This document shows, piece by piece, positions 15,363 through 23,937 of a stretch of 64,000 nt of DNA. The notes under the pieces were generated by a model. It was not told where the DNA came from and made no database searches. It was given only the letters and a program-made list of their open reading frames with translations. The stretch is from RGIG4140 sp045635565 (GTDB lineage: Bacteria; Pseudomonadota; Alphaproteobacteria; CAAHEQ01; UBA3637). The stretch is taken from positions 1 to 64,000 of the forward strand of contig JAZTVX010000054.1 in NCBI GenBank assembly GCA_045635565.1, given 5' to 3'. Every line of letters starts with the position of its first letter. The stretch's first letter is position 1. Both the position numbers and the translations under genes were made by a program.

Positions 15363-16489
15363 TGATTAAAAAAATATATGTCGGAGTTGCATTAACGGTT
15401 TGTTTTATCGCATTGGGGGTTGCATTACCAATCGGGGCTGTTGATGAAAAACCGTTGATATCTGTTGTAATGCCGACATATAATCGTGAGGATTTGTTGC
15501 CTCGTTCCATTGAATCCATTTTAAATCAAACGGTGAAAGATTTTGAATTTGTGATTGTTGATGACGGTTCAACGGATGACTCTGTTAAATTGATTCAATC
15601 ATACCAAGCCAAGGATAAACGGATACGGCTTGTTCGTAATCCAAAAAATTGTGGGATTGCTTGTGCCAGAAATCGGGGAATGGATGAAGCCAAAGGTAAA
15701 TATTTAGCCATTATGGACAGTGATGATTATTCCGAACCGAATCGTCTGGAAAAGTCGTTAGCTTTTTTCAAAAAACATCCGGATTATATTGCCGTGAACA
15801 GTGTTTATTATGAAATGGGACGTGAGGCCAAAGGAGTTAATAATTGGGTTCCACCTCGTCGCTGGGAAATTATTTATCACTTTGCTAATTATTATACAAA
15901 TTTGGCCATGTTTGATTTGGAATTTGCACGAAAAAATGGCATACGGTATGATGAGACATTGATTTCGGCTGAAGATTATGACTTTTGGTCACGATTATGG
16001 TTGGCCGGTGGTAAATTAGGTATGATTAACGAACCCTTGTTGAGGTTGCGTCGGCATACGTCATATCCGAAGAAATATTACGAAACCATTATGGAAATGC
16101 GTAAAGTCATTAGTGCCAGATTATTGGAACGATTTGGTATTTCCAAAGAAGAAGCCTATCAGGGTAATCGTTGTTATTTAATGGATAAAATGATTAAAGC
16201 CAATGAAAAAAAACAGATTGTCAATCAATACGCTTTGATATTGACGTACAAAAAACAATGCACGAATGAATTGTTGCCCGCTGGTTCTTTGTATATAAAA
16301 CATTTTGATTTTATTGATAATTTTTTCTGGGTTGACGAAAAACGATATGTACGAGCAGAAAATCAGGATGAATATCAATTGGTTGAACAAACAAATGAAG
16401 TGTTAGTTTTGAAAAATCCGAAAGGAAAAAACGAAACATATCATCGTCAGACAGATGGTTCGTGGGGATTGGTTGAAGATTTAAACTGA
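15362..16489 (+). CDS. membrane-anchored family 2 glycosyltransferase
   Basis: 375 residues. Residues 1-28 form a hydrophobic signal or anchor (YVGVALTVCFIALGVALPIG). A GT2 domain follows directly: SVVMPTYNREDLLPRSIES, the nucleotide-sugar site VIVDDGSTDDS, a DSDD metal motif about 115 residues in, and a SAEDYDFWSR segment with the catalytic-base acidic pair. The last 90 residues are an unusual beta-rich tail (QLVEQTNEVLVLKNPKGK). A paralogue with the same plan lies on the other strand near 52 kb. Having a catalytic GT2 domain just after a signal-like segment is odd, since nucleotide sugars are cytoplasmic; the segment is more likely an anchor. Translation is coupled to yqgE. Confidence 0.8.
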   Translation: MIKKIYVGVALTVCFIALGVALPIGAVDEKPLISVVMPTYNREDLLPRSIESILNQTVKDFEFVIVDDGSTDDSVKLIQSYQAKDKRIRLVRNPKNCGIACARNRGMDEAKGKYLAIMDSDDYSEPNRLEKSLAFFKKHPDYIAVNSVYYEMGREAKGVNNWVPPRRWEIIYHFANYYTNLAMFDLEFARKNGIRYDETLISAEDYDFWSRLWLAGGKLGMINEPLLRLRRHTSYPKKYYETIMEMRKVISARLLERFGISKEEAYQGNRCYLMDKMIKANEKKQIVNQYALILTYKKQCTNELLPAGSLYIKHFDFIDNFFWVDEKRYVRAENQDEYQLVEQTNEVLVLKNPKGKNETYHRQTDGSWGLVEDLN

Positions 16490-16506
16490 ATCAAAACGGA
16501 GGATAT

Positions 16507-17307
16507 ATGAAATTCTTAAAAATGTTTGGAATCGGTTTGATTTGTTTACTGTCATCGCAGGTATGTGCCGTCACGGACGCCGTTTTGGACGGACGGGCTA
16601 AAAAATTACCTTATGACCAAGGTCAATCCGTGCAACAGATTGTTCAAAATTTGACGGATGGTTTAGATACTGATATGGAAAAGGCACGTGTTTTGGCTTC
16701 TTTTGTTGCCTTTCAACTAGATAGAAACGGTTATGCTGAACGTGTATTGGAAAAGGCCTCTCAACAAAATAAACCGGCAGATAAGATGCCGACGAATGAT
16801 ATTTTAAAAACACGAATTGGTACGCCACAGGAATACGCCACTTTGTATAATCAATTATGTCAGGCGGCAGGTCTGAGTGCCGTTAAAATAGATGGTTATG
16901 CCGGTCAAAATATTCAATCACCTGACAGAAAAGATCCGGCTGGATTGCAGGCTGTTCGTCACAGTATGATGCAATTGACAGGGTTGCCTGATTTCAGAAT
17001 GCAACGTTATGAATCTTCGTGGAATGCTATCGAGATTGATGGTCGTTGGATTTTGGTTGATACCTATCGCATGATTTTCGGAAAAAGGAGTGTTGGTAAG
17101 GAAATATCTTCTGATAAACAGATGATTCGTTTTTTAAAGCAACGGGAAAGAAAAGGATTTCATGGAAATGAATTATCGCAAGGAAAACGAATTGATGAAG
17201 ATTATTTTGATGCAAAACCACAACAGTTTGTGAAGACACACTATCCTTTGAATCCCAAATGGCAATTGCTTCCTGTTCCGAAAACGTGGCAATCTTTTTT
17301 GAGATAA
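16507..17307 (+). CDS. secreted transglutaminase-like protein lacking catalytic residues
   Basis: 266 residues with a signal peptide (1-22, ending VCA). Residues 100-190 follow the transglutaminase-like pattern: IGTPQEYATLYNQLCQAAGL, then IDGYAG, then SSWNAIEIDGRWILVDTY. In active members the first segment has G-x-C-x-x-x-A and the second begins with His before the Trp-Asn. Here the Cys position is Pro and the His position is Ser, while the Asp is kept. It is therefore probably a non-catalytic binding version of the fold. It starts 17 bases after the glycosyltransferase with a GGAGG site, so the two are likely co-expressed. Partner unknown. Confidence 0.6.
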   Translation: MKFLKMFGIGLICLLSSQVCAVTDAVLDGRAKKLPYDQGQSVQQIVQNLTDGLDTDMEKARVLASFVAFQLDRNGYAERVLEKASQQNKPADKMPTNDILKTRIGTPQEYATLYNQLCQAAGLSAVKIDGYAGQNIQSPDRKDPAGLQAVRHSMMQLTGLPDFRMQRYESSWNAIEIDGRWILVDTYRMIFGKRSVGKEISSDKQMIRFLKQRERKGFHGNELSQGKRIDEDYFDAKPQQFVKTHYPLNPKWQLLPVPKTWQSFLR

Positions 17308-17450
17308 AAATGGGTGTGGCAGTCATTAAATTGTATTAAGAAGGATATCTCTGATTGGTATGCGAGAGCCACTTATGTACAAAGTATTATTGTATTATCA
17401 AAAGAACATTTATGTTGTCGAAAAGAGTGTTGATTACGGGCAGTCCAAAT

Positions 17451-17478
17451 AAAAAAACGCCGATTAACACCGGCGTTT
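17451..17478 (-). terminator. terminator of the nitroreductase gene
   Basis: AAACGCCG pairs with CGGCGTTT; on the minus strand it runs into a T7 tract. The stem could also stop plus-strand transcripts from the preceding gene. Confidence 0.85.
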
Positions 17479-17497
17479 AAATAATAAAAGACAAAAT

Positions 17498-18010
17498 TTA
17501 TTCCCAGCTATTTATGTGAATACGGGTAGGATCAAATCGTTCTTTAACCGTTGTTGATATGGGTGATGATGGTTTGCCTAATGCAATTAAACCAATGGGA
17601 ATAATGTGTTCCGGCAAATCCAATAGTTCCAAAAATGTGTCAGTATGTTCCGGATATACACCACAATAACATGTACCATACCCCAAAGCATGTGCTTCCA
17701 ACATCAAATTTTGAGAGGCCAATGTCACATCGATGATACCCATGCCGTTATATTCCCGTGTTAAATCTACACAAACAATAATACCCGTTCCGGCATCTGA
17801 TAAAAAAGAAGCATACGGATGATTGTTTTGAACTTTTGCCAATGCTTCCTTATCAGTTAAAACAATAAATTCCCACGGCTGTTTGTTCATAGCACTGGGA
17901 GCACTCATGGCGGCTTTTAAAATTTGTTCTAAATCAGTTGTCGGTATCTGAAAATCTTTTTCATAATGTCGAATAGAACGTCTTTGAAAAATAGCATCAT
18001 TTAATTTCAT
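17498..18010 (-). CDS. nitroreductase family protein
   Basis: 170 residues. The FMN-binding RRSIRHY motif is at 10-16, followed by APSAMNKQPWEF and the GYGTCYCGVYP segment typical of the short clostridial-type nitroreductases. These are cytoplasmic homodimeric flavoenzymes using NAD(P)H to reduce nitro compounds or quinones; the physiological substrate is unknown. GGAGAA precedes the start. It lies 46 bases downstream of rlmN and ends in a good terminator, so it may be the last gene of that transcript. Confidence 0.9.
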   Translation of the reverse strand: MKLNDAIFQRRSIRHYEKDFQIPTTDLEQILKAAMSAPSAMNKQPWEFIVLTDKEALAKVQNNHPYASFLSDAGTGIIVCVDLTREYNGMGIIDVTLASQNLMLEAHALGYGTCYCGVYPEHTDTFLELLDLPEHIIPIGLIALGKPSSPISTTVKERFDPTRIHINSWE

Positions 18011-18056
18011 GGTTTTTCTCCTCTTGGTTGTATAGATAAGATGTTGTTATAAAATT

Positions 18057-19124
18057 TCAAGCCTTTTGTGTGTCTGTTCCTTTGGCAGATTTTAATTGTC
18101 CACAGGCTGCCATAATGTCTTCCCCACGGGAACGACGGACAGGTGCCGCAAACCAATTGTTTTCTAAAATTTTGGAAAAACGATGAATCGCATTATGACT
18201 GGATGCTTCAAAAGGGGCTCCTTCCCAATGATGGAAAGGAATTAAATTGAATTTAACTTCCAGCCCGTCAACTAGTTTCATCAATTCTTCGGCATGTTTT
18301 GGTTGGTCATTGATATCTTTTAATAAAACATATTCCATTGTAATGAATTGGCGACGTTCACATCTTTTTTGATATTCACGACAGGCTTCAATCAATACTT
18401 CAAGTGGAAATTTACGATTGACAGGCATAATTTGATTTCTGATTTCATTATTGGGAGCATGCAGACTGATGGCTAATTTAACCCCTAAATCAGCCAATTC
18501 GGGAATGTGATTGGCGACGCCTGATGTTGAAACGGTAATTCGTCGTTTTGAAATAGCCAAGCCATCACCGTCCATAGCGATACGCAGAGCCGTTTTTAGG
18601 TTGTTGAAATTACACAATGGTTCGCCCATTCCCATGACAACGATATTGGATAGGTATCTTGTTTCATCGGTTGGTGTCGGCCATTCCTGATAACTATCCC
18701 GAGCGGACATAAATTGTCCAACAATTTCGCCGGCTGTCAAATTACGCATCATGCGTTGCGTGCCTGTATGGCAAAATTTACACCCTTGAGCACAACCGAC
18801 TTGTGTTGAAATGCACACAGCCCCACGATCTGATTCCGGAATGTAAACGCATTCAACTTGTTTCCCGTCGGAAAATTCCATAAGCCATTTGCGTGTCCCG
18901 TCAACGGAGTTTTGTTCTGTCACGATTTTCGGATGTGTAATCGTATAAAGAGAATTCAGTTTTTCACGAAATGGCTTTGCCAATGTTGTCATGTCATGAA
19001 AATCAGTTTTTCCTTTGTTATATATCCATTGCCATAATTGTTTTGCACGAAAACTTTTTTCTCCGAGTTCAATCATTTCTTGTGTGAGTTCATCTCGAGA
19101 TAAACCAATCAATTCTTTTTTCAT
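18057..19124 (-). CDS. rlmN: dual-specificity rRNA/tRNA methyltransferase RlmN
   Basis: 355 residues. The radical SAM cluster motif is Cys 111, 115 and 118 (CAQGCKFC). The C-terminal MAACGQLK contains the conserved Cys that forms the methyl-transfer intermediate, its partner Cys being in the cluster motif. The family methylates C2 of A2503 in 23S rRNA and A37 of some tRNAs. The start follows GGAGAAAAC. It lies 10 bases after the IalB-like gene, an arrangement recurrent in alphaproteobacteria. Confidence 0.96.
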   Translation of the reverse strand: MKKELIGLSRDELTQEMIELGEKSFRAKQLWQWIYNKGKTDFHDMTTLAKPFREKLNSLYTITHPKIVTEQNSVDGTRKWLMEFSDGKQVECVYIPESDRGAVCISTQVGCAQGCKFCHTGTQRMMRNLTAGEIVGQFMSARDSYQEWPTPTDETRYLSNIVVMGMGEPLCNFNNLKTALRIAMDGDGLAISKRRITVSTSGVANHIPELADLGVKLAISLHAPNNEIRNQIMPVNRKFPLEVLIEACREYQKRCERRQFITMEYVLLKDINDQPKHAEELMKLVDGLEVKFNLIPFHHWEGAPFEASSHNAIHRFSKILENNWFAAPVRRSRGEDIMAACGQLKSAKGTDTQKA

Positions 19125-19134
19125 GTTTTCTCCA

Positions 19135-19635
19135 TTATTCAGGGCAGGCTTCTGTCATAGCGTTTAAGGCTTTTGTAAAGCCTTTGAGTGAATAGGTGTC
19201 TTTTAATGTTGTTCCTTTTGTTGATTTGCTAATCGTTCGAACGACATTTCCGTCAATCATCTTGTTGATAAGTTGCTTTTCCATTTTGGCATCTTTAATC
19301 CAAGCCGCATCATTAACTGCAAAAAGGGAAACAACTTTTTGATTATCAATTCCGAATGTTGGGACATGTTTTGAGTGAAATTTTACCCCTGTCATAACGG
19401 TAATAATATTATATTCTTTTTCACTTGGGCGACGATATACCATTAAATATGCATCTTCACGTTTAGGAGAAGAATATAGTGGACTTGATGATATAAAACA
19501 AACTTTTTGGTTGTTTTCTATTGCTTCATAAACACGCCAGCTTGAATAATTGGCAATAGGCTTCATTTGATGAACATTTTCGGACCGACAACAAACCGAT
19601 GACAGTAAAGTGAACGCAATTAAAAGATATTTCAT
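19135..19635 (-). CDS. secreted IalB-like protein
   Basis: 166 residues with a signal peptide of about 17 residues. The mature sequence follows the invasion-associated locus B pattern: SSWRVYEAIENNQKVCFISS, a middle with VMTGVKFHSKHV, NDAAWIKDA, the SKSTKGTTLKDTYSL stretch and a final AMTEACPE. Two Cys (in KVCF and EACP) are placed as in the family and probably form a disulfide. The copy next to rlmN is a common alphaproteobacterial paralogue without proven role in invasion. Periplasmic location is inferred. The promoter upstream is good and the ATG follows GGAGGAT. Confidence 0.78.
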   Translation of the reverse strand: MKYLLIAFTLLSSVCCRSENVHQMKPIANYSSWRVYEAIENNQKVCFISSSPLYSSPKREDAYLMVYRRPSEKEYNIITVMTGVKFHSKHVPTFGIDNQKVVSLFAVNDAAWIKDAKMEKQLINKMIDGNVVRTISKSTKGTTLKDTYSLKGFTKALNAMTEACPE

Positions 19636-19659
19636 TTATCCTCCTTGTCTTAGGAAATG

Positions 19660-19688
19660 AGTGTACACAACTTCCTCCAAAATAGCAA
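19660..19688 (-). promoter_or_regulatory. promoter of the IalB-like gene and rlmN
   Basis: On the minus strand: TTGCTA, a 17-base spacer, TACACT. The -10 region overlaps the palindrome GTGTACAC. Confidence 0.55.
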
Positions 19689-19741
19689 GTGTAAAAAAAA
19701 TATTTAGGGGAACATTTATTGATAAAAACGATGAAAAAAAC

Positions 19742-19770
19742 TTGCATTTTAAAGATGTTTGTCATATAAT
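19742..19770 (+). promoter_or_regulatory. parC promoter placing the start at the ATG
   Basis: TTGCAT, a 17-base spacer, a perfect TATAAT, then only 8 bases before the parC ATG. The transcript would have a leader of 0-2 bases. Confidence 0.75.
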
Positions 19771-19778
19771 CCTAAATT

Positions 19779-21998
19779 ATGAATGAAATAATTACGGAAA
19801 ATATTAGAGAAACAAAACTGGCAGATGCATTGTCTGAACGGTATTTGGCTTATGCCGTATCAACAATTGTTGCCCGTTCGTTGCCGGATGTGCGTGATGG
19901 GTTAAAGCCTGTGCACCGACGTTTGTTGTTTGCTATGCGTCAGTTAAAATTGGATCCGGTATCTGGTTTTAAAAAATGTGCTCGTGTTGTTGGGGATGTT
20001 ATCGGTAAATATCACCCACATGGGGATTCATCTGTTTATGATGCTATGGTTCGTTTGGCACAGGATTTTGCTGTTCGTTATCCATTAGTTGATGGGCAAG
20101 GGAATTTTGGCAATATTGACGGGGATAAGGCGGCAGCCATGCGTTATACGGAGGCTCGTTTAACGGCTGTTGCTGTTGCGTTAATGGATGGATTAGATGA
20201 TGATGCCGTTGATTTTGATAAGACATATGATGGGGAAGAAGAAGAACCGGTTGTCATGCCTGCTTCTTTTCCGAATTTGTTGGCAAATGGTGCATCAGGT
20301 ATTGCTGTCGGTATGGCGACGAATATTCCACCACATAATGTTGGTGAGGTATGTGATGCCTTGTTGTATTTATTGAAAAAACCGGATGCAGAAATCGAAC
20401 AGTTGATGACATTCATACAAGGGCCTGATTTTCCGACAGGTGGTATTTTGGCTGAAAGCCGTGTCGGTATTATTAAGGCTTATTCGACCGGTCGTGGGGC
20501 AATGAAGATTCGTGCCAAATGGGAAAAAGAAGAATTATCTCATGGACAATATCAAATTGTTGTGACGGAAATTCCCTATCAGGTACAAAAATCTGATTTA
20601 GTTATGCGTATTGCAAAGTTGTTATCAGAGAAGAAGTTGCCAATGTTGGCTGATATTCGTGATGAATCATCAGATGTGGTACGATTGGTTTTGGAACCGA
20701 AATCTCGTACGGTTTCTCCTGAACAATTGATGGAACATTTGTTTAAAAATACGGATTTACAAGTTAATTTTAACTTGAATATGAATGTATTGGATGCCGA
20801 CCATACCCCTCGGGTTATGAATATCAAAGAGGTGTTAATGGCATTTTTAAAGCACCGAGATGAAGTTCTTGTCAGAAAATCCAATTATCGGCTAGCGAAA
20901 ATTGAACATCGCATGGAGTTATTACAAGGATTTTTGATTGCCTATCTGAATTTGGATCGTGTTATTGAAATTATCCGTAACGAAGATGAACCTAAAGCCA
21001 TTATGATGGCAGAGTTTCATTTAACGGATATACAGGCAGAAGCCATCTTAAACATGCGTTTGCGTTCTTTGCGTAAGTTAGAAGAAGCACAAATTCAATC
21101 TGAATACGATAATTTGGTTCTTGAAAAACAAGCATTAGAAGCCTTGTTGTCGGATACGGAATTACGTAAAAAGAAATTGTCAGAAGAAATTAAAGATATT
21201 CAAAAACGGTTTGGTCAAAACACACAATTGGGTCAACGGCGGACACTTGTTGCTGAAGCCCCGAAAGAAATTGAAATTTCGATTGAGGCTATGATTGAAA
21301 AAGAACCAATTACAATTGTATTATCAAAACGGGGCTGGATTAGGGCCATGAAGGGTCATACGGATTCGGTCGATGAGATAAAGTTTAAAGAAGGGGATTC
21401 TTTAAAAGCCACATTAAAAGCATATACAACAGATCAAATAGTGTTGTTTGCAGATAATGGACGTTTCTTTACTGTCTTAGGGAATAATATTGCCGGTGGA
21501 CGTGGGTATGGTGAGCCTTTGCGTTTGTCAATTGATGTAGCGGAAGACGCTGATATTGTAACGATGTTTGTGTGGCTGCCTGAACAGATGTTGTTAGTTG
21601 CTTCTCAAAATGGGAAAGGGTTTATTGTGAACAGCAATGATGTTGTTGCACAGACACGAGCAGGTAAAATCATTTTAAATTTAGCTGATATGGACAAGGC
21701 TTTGCTTTGCAAACCGGTTAACGGTTCTCATATTGCTGTGATTGGAACGAACAGAAAGATGATTGTTTTCAAAACAGAAGAAATTCCGACCATGACACGG
21801 GGCAGTGGCGTTATTTTGCAACGTTATCAAGAAGCAAAATTATCTGATGTTCGCTTCTTTAACATCGAAGATGGTTTGCCGTTCCCCAGTGGTAATGGAA
21901 CAAGGATTGAACGCAATATCGGTTTATGGTTAGCGAAACGGGCAACGGTTGGTAAATTCCCGCCGGTGGGTTTTCCTCGCAGTAATAAATTTGATTAA
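19779..21998 (+). CDS. parC: DNA topoisomerase IV subunit A
   Basis: 739 residues, the usual alphaproteobacterial ParC length and about 150 short of GyrA. The catalytic tyrosine is Y123 in AAMRYTEARL. The quinolone pocket reads HPHGDSSVYDAM with Ser 84 and Asp 88, the unmutated-looking state. A full GyrA box (QRRGGKG) is absent and a degenerate QTRAGK stands in the C-terminal blades, favouring ParC over GyrA. With ParE it unlinks daughter chromosomes. No ribosome binding site is visible ahead of the ATG and the promoter sits so close that the mRNA is probably leaderless. Confidence 0.93.
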   Translation: MNEIITENIRETKLADALSERYLAYAVSTIVARSLPDVRDGLKPVHRRLLFAMRQLKLDPVSGFKKCARVVGDVIGKYHPHGDSSVYDAMVRLAQDFAVRYPLVDGQGNFGNIDGDKAAAMRYTEARLTAVAVALMDGLDDDAVDFDKTYDGEEEEPVVMPASFPNLLANGASGIAVGMATNIPPHNVGEVCDALLYLLKKPDAEIEQLMTFIQGPDFPTGGILAESRVGIIKAYSTGRGAMKIRAKWEKEELSHGQYQIVVTEIPYQVQKSDLVMRIAKLLSEKKLPMLADIRDESSDVVRLVLEPKSRTVSPEQLMEHLFKNTDLQVNFNLNMNVLDADHTPRVMNIKEVLMAFLKHRDEVLVRKSNYRLAKIEHRMELLQGFLIAYLNLDRVIEIIRNEDEPKAIMMAEFHLTDIQAEAILNMRLRSLRKLEEAQIQSEYDNLVLEKQALEALLSDTELRKKKLSEEIKDIQKRFGQNTQLGQRRTLVAEAPKEIEISIEAMIEKEPITIVLSKRGWIRAMKGHTDSVDEIKFKEGDSLKATLKAYTTDQIVLFADNGRFFTVLGNNIAGGRGYGEPLRLSIDVAEDADIVTMFVWLPEQMLLVASQNGKGFIVNSNDVVAQTRAGKIILNLADMDKALLCKPVNGSHIAVIGTNRKMIVFKTEEIPTMTRGSGVILQRYQEAKLSDVRFFNIEDGLPFPSGNGTRIERNIGLWLAKRATVGKFPPVGFPRSNKFD

Positions 21999-22006
21999 CA
22001 TATTTG

Positions 22007-22034
22007 ATAAGGGCAGAAGTTGCCCTTATTTTTT
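22007..22034 (+). terminator. parC terminator
   Basis: AAGGGCA pairs with TGCCCTT around GAAGT and is followed by ATTTTTT. Confidence 0.88.
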
Positions 22035-22243
22035 ATATCAATGTAATATATTTGTTTGTTGATGATTCGTGGTTATTATATGCTTTTAAAATAATCAGCA
22101 CAACGAGTTATTTATCAAGGGGGAGATAAATGTCTTTCTCTACCGGTGTGACAAAAGTACGATATTTTGTTTGATTGAGAATTAAAAAAAATGATGTCTT
22201 GCAAATGAAATAAAATATATTACTTTATAACAGAAGGTAATAT

Positions 22244-23047
22244 ATGACTCAGTTGACATTTGCGTTTTTATTAACTGTATTTGCCGGTTTGGCTACGGGT
22301 ATAGGTGGTGCGATAGCCTTTTTTACTCCTCGATTTGATAAAAAGTTTTTATCATTCTGTTTGGGATTTTCGGCTGGTGTTATGATTTATGTTTCTTTCT
22401 TTGAATTAGTTCCAACAGGTTTTCAGTTATTGCAAAACATGCATGCTGACAGAGCGGAAATACTATATTTGTGTGCTTTTTTTGGGGGAATAGCACTTAC
22501 ATCCGGAATTGATTTTATGATTCCTCATGTTGATAATTTATCCTTGTTAAAAAAGAAGCACTCCACAACACATCAGATATCGTCCAAACCAGTTTCAAAA
22601 CAATTATTGCGTTTGGGATTTGTAACAGCCCTTGTATTATCTATTCATAATATTCCGGAAGGGATTGCCACTTTTTTTTCAGCGTTGGATAAATCGGAAA
22701 TTGCCTATGTCGTTGCCATTGCCATTGCTTTTCATAATATTCCCGAAGGATTTATTGTAGCCATTCCAATCTATTATGCAACGTCCAGCAGAAAAAAGGC
22801 TTTTCTTTGTTCTTTTTTGTCTGGTTTAACAGAACCATTGGGTGCTGTTATCGGTTATTTCTTTTTAGCATCATATTTGAATGATTCGCTTGTTGGTATC
22901 ATACTCATCGGAATTGCCGGTATTATGATTTATATTTCACTTGACGAATTATTGCCAATGGCTCACACTTATGGTAAACATCATTTGACAATATTAGGTT
23001 TATTTTTTGGTATGTTTCTAATGGCTGTCAGTTTGATTTGTTTTTAG
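22244..23047 (+). CDS. zupT: ZIP-family zinc transporter ZupT
   Basis: 267 residues with about eight membrane segments. The two metal-site motifs are present: HNIPEGIATFF in segment 4 and HNIPEGFIVAIPIYYA in segment 5, as in ZupT. The short cytoplasmic loop between segments 3 and 4 carries HSTTHQ, a modest His cluster. It imports Zn and other divalent metals across the inner membrane. The start follows AGAAGG. It is monocistronic and its last four bases overlap those of the convergent phosphotransferase gene. Confidence 0.92.
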   Translation: MTQLTFAFLLTVFAGLATGIGGAIAFFTPRFDKKFLSFCLGFSAGVMIYVSFFELVPTGFQLLQNMHADRAEILYLCAFFGGIALTSGIDFMIPHVDNLSLLKKKHSTTHQISSKPVSKQLLRLGFVTALVLSIHNIPEGIATFFSALDKSEIAYVVAIAIAFHNIPEGFIVAIPIYYATSSRKKAFLCSFLSGLTEPLGAVIGYFFLASYLNDSLVGIILIGIAGIMIYISLDELLPMAHTYGKHHLTILGLFFGMFLMAVSLICF

Positions 23048-23922
23048 GCATTCTGTCTGTTGTTGTTAATGGTAGGAATTTGTGAAAAATAATGTTCTAT
23101 TTTTTGACATACATATTGCCCCTTCTTCGATGTCAAATCCTGATGAATATATGACATAATAAACAACATTCGTAGCATTAACGCTCCATCGAAATAATCA
23201 ACATTTGATTTTGTTTCATTTTCATATGCCTTTTTAAACAAATATGAATCTTGTTGAGAATAACGGGGATATAGGGCGATATCGAAAACGGGATTAGCAA
23301 ATGATAATGTGTCAAAATCGAAAATTCCTGTTATTTGATAAGATGAATTGACGTGATAATTGCGTGGATTTAAATCACAATGACAGAGTGTTTTACGATT
23401 ATGAAAAGCAGATAAGCATTTGCTGACCAGTGAGTACATGGGATGTGTTTGAAGTCGTTTGGTTAGTTGTTCTTCCATACAAGGAATGTTAAATTGACTG
23501 ACATCTGTCGATTTAACGGCATGCAATGATTTTAAAAAAGTCGATAATTGTTCAAAAATATATTGTTTTTTTGAGGTTGACAATTGAGCAAATTTTTCTT
23601 CACCCAGAACGTATCCTTCAATACGAGGCATAACACACATGGTTTGAAGTTTGTTTTGATATTCTCCGTGATGAATGGAAAATTGACTGATAGGATAGGG
23701 TAAACGAGATGCTAAAAAATTTAAAATTTGTTGTTGCTGTTCAATGTTTTTTTCAATAAAATCATTTTTGAAAAAACGAACAACGGTTGTTTCGTTAACC
23801 ATATAGGTAAAATTTTCATTGCCGTTTAATCTTTCTAATTGAAAAACAGGTAAAGACGGCAGACATGATTGTATGGCGTTTTTGATAAAGGAATGGTTTA
23901 GTGACTCGGCTTGTGTAATCAT
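23044..23922 (-). CDS. aminoglycoside-phosphotransferase-fold kinase
   Basis: 292 residues in the APH/choline kinase fold. The catalytic loop is LCHCDLNPRNYHV (H-x-D-x4-N) and the metal-binding motif is GIFDFDTLSFANP. The N-terminus binds ATP through MVNETTVVRFF. APH-fold members phosphorylate choline, homoserine, thiamine, sugars or drugs; the substrate cannot be set from this sequence, and a resistance role should not be assumed. It begins 15 bases after the AnmK-like gene and is probably co-transcribed with it. Confidence 0.75.
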   Translation of the reverse strand: MITQAESLNHSFIKNAIQSCLPSLPVFQLERLNGNENFTYMVNETTVVRFFKNDFIEKNIEQQQQILNFLASRLPYPISQFSIHHGEYQNKLQTMCVMPRIEGYVLGEEKFAQLSTSKKQYIFEQLSTFLKSLHAVKSTDVSQFNIPCMEEQLTKRLQTHPMYSLVSKCLSAFHNRKTLCHCDLNPRNYHVNSSYQITGIFDFDTLSFANPVFDIALYPRYSQQDSYLFKKAYENETKSNVDYFDGALMLRMLFIMSYIHQDLTSKKGQYVCQKIEHYFSQIPTINNNRQNA

Positions 23923-23937
23923 TTTTTAGACTTTATT

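Noticed and set aside
23044..23922. Aminoglycoside resistance gene
   Set aside because: Only the general APH fold is visible, and the context is envelope and housekeeping genes, so a resistance call is not supported.
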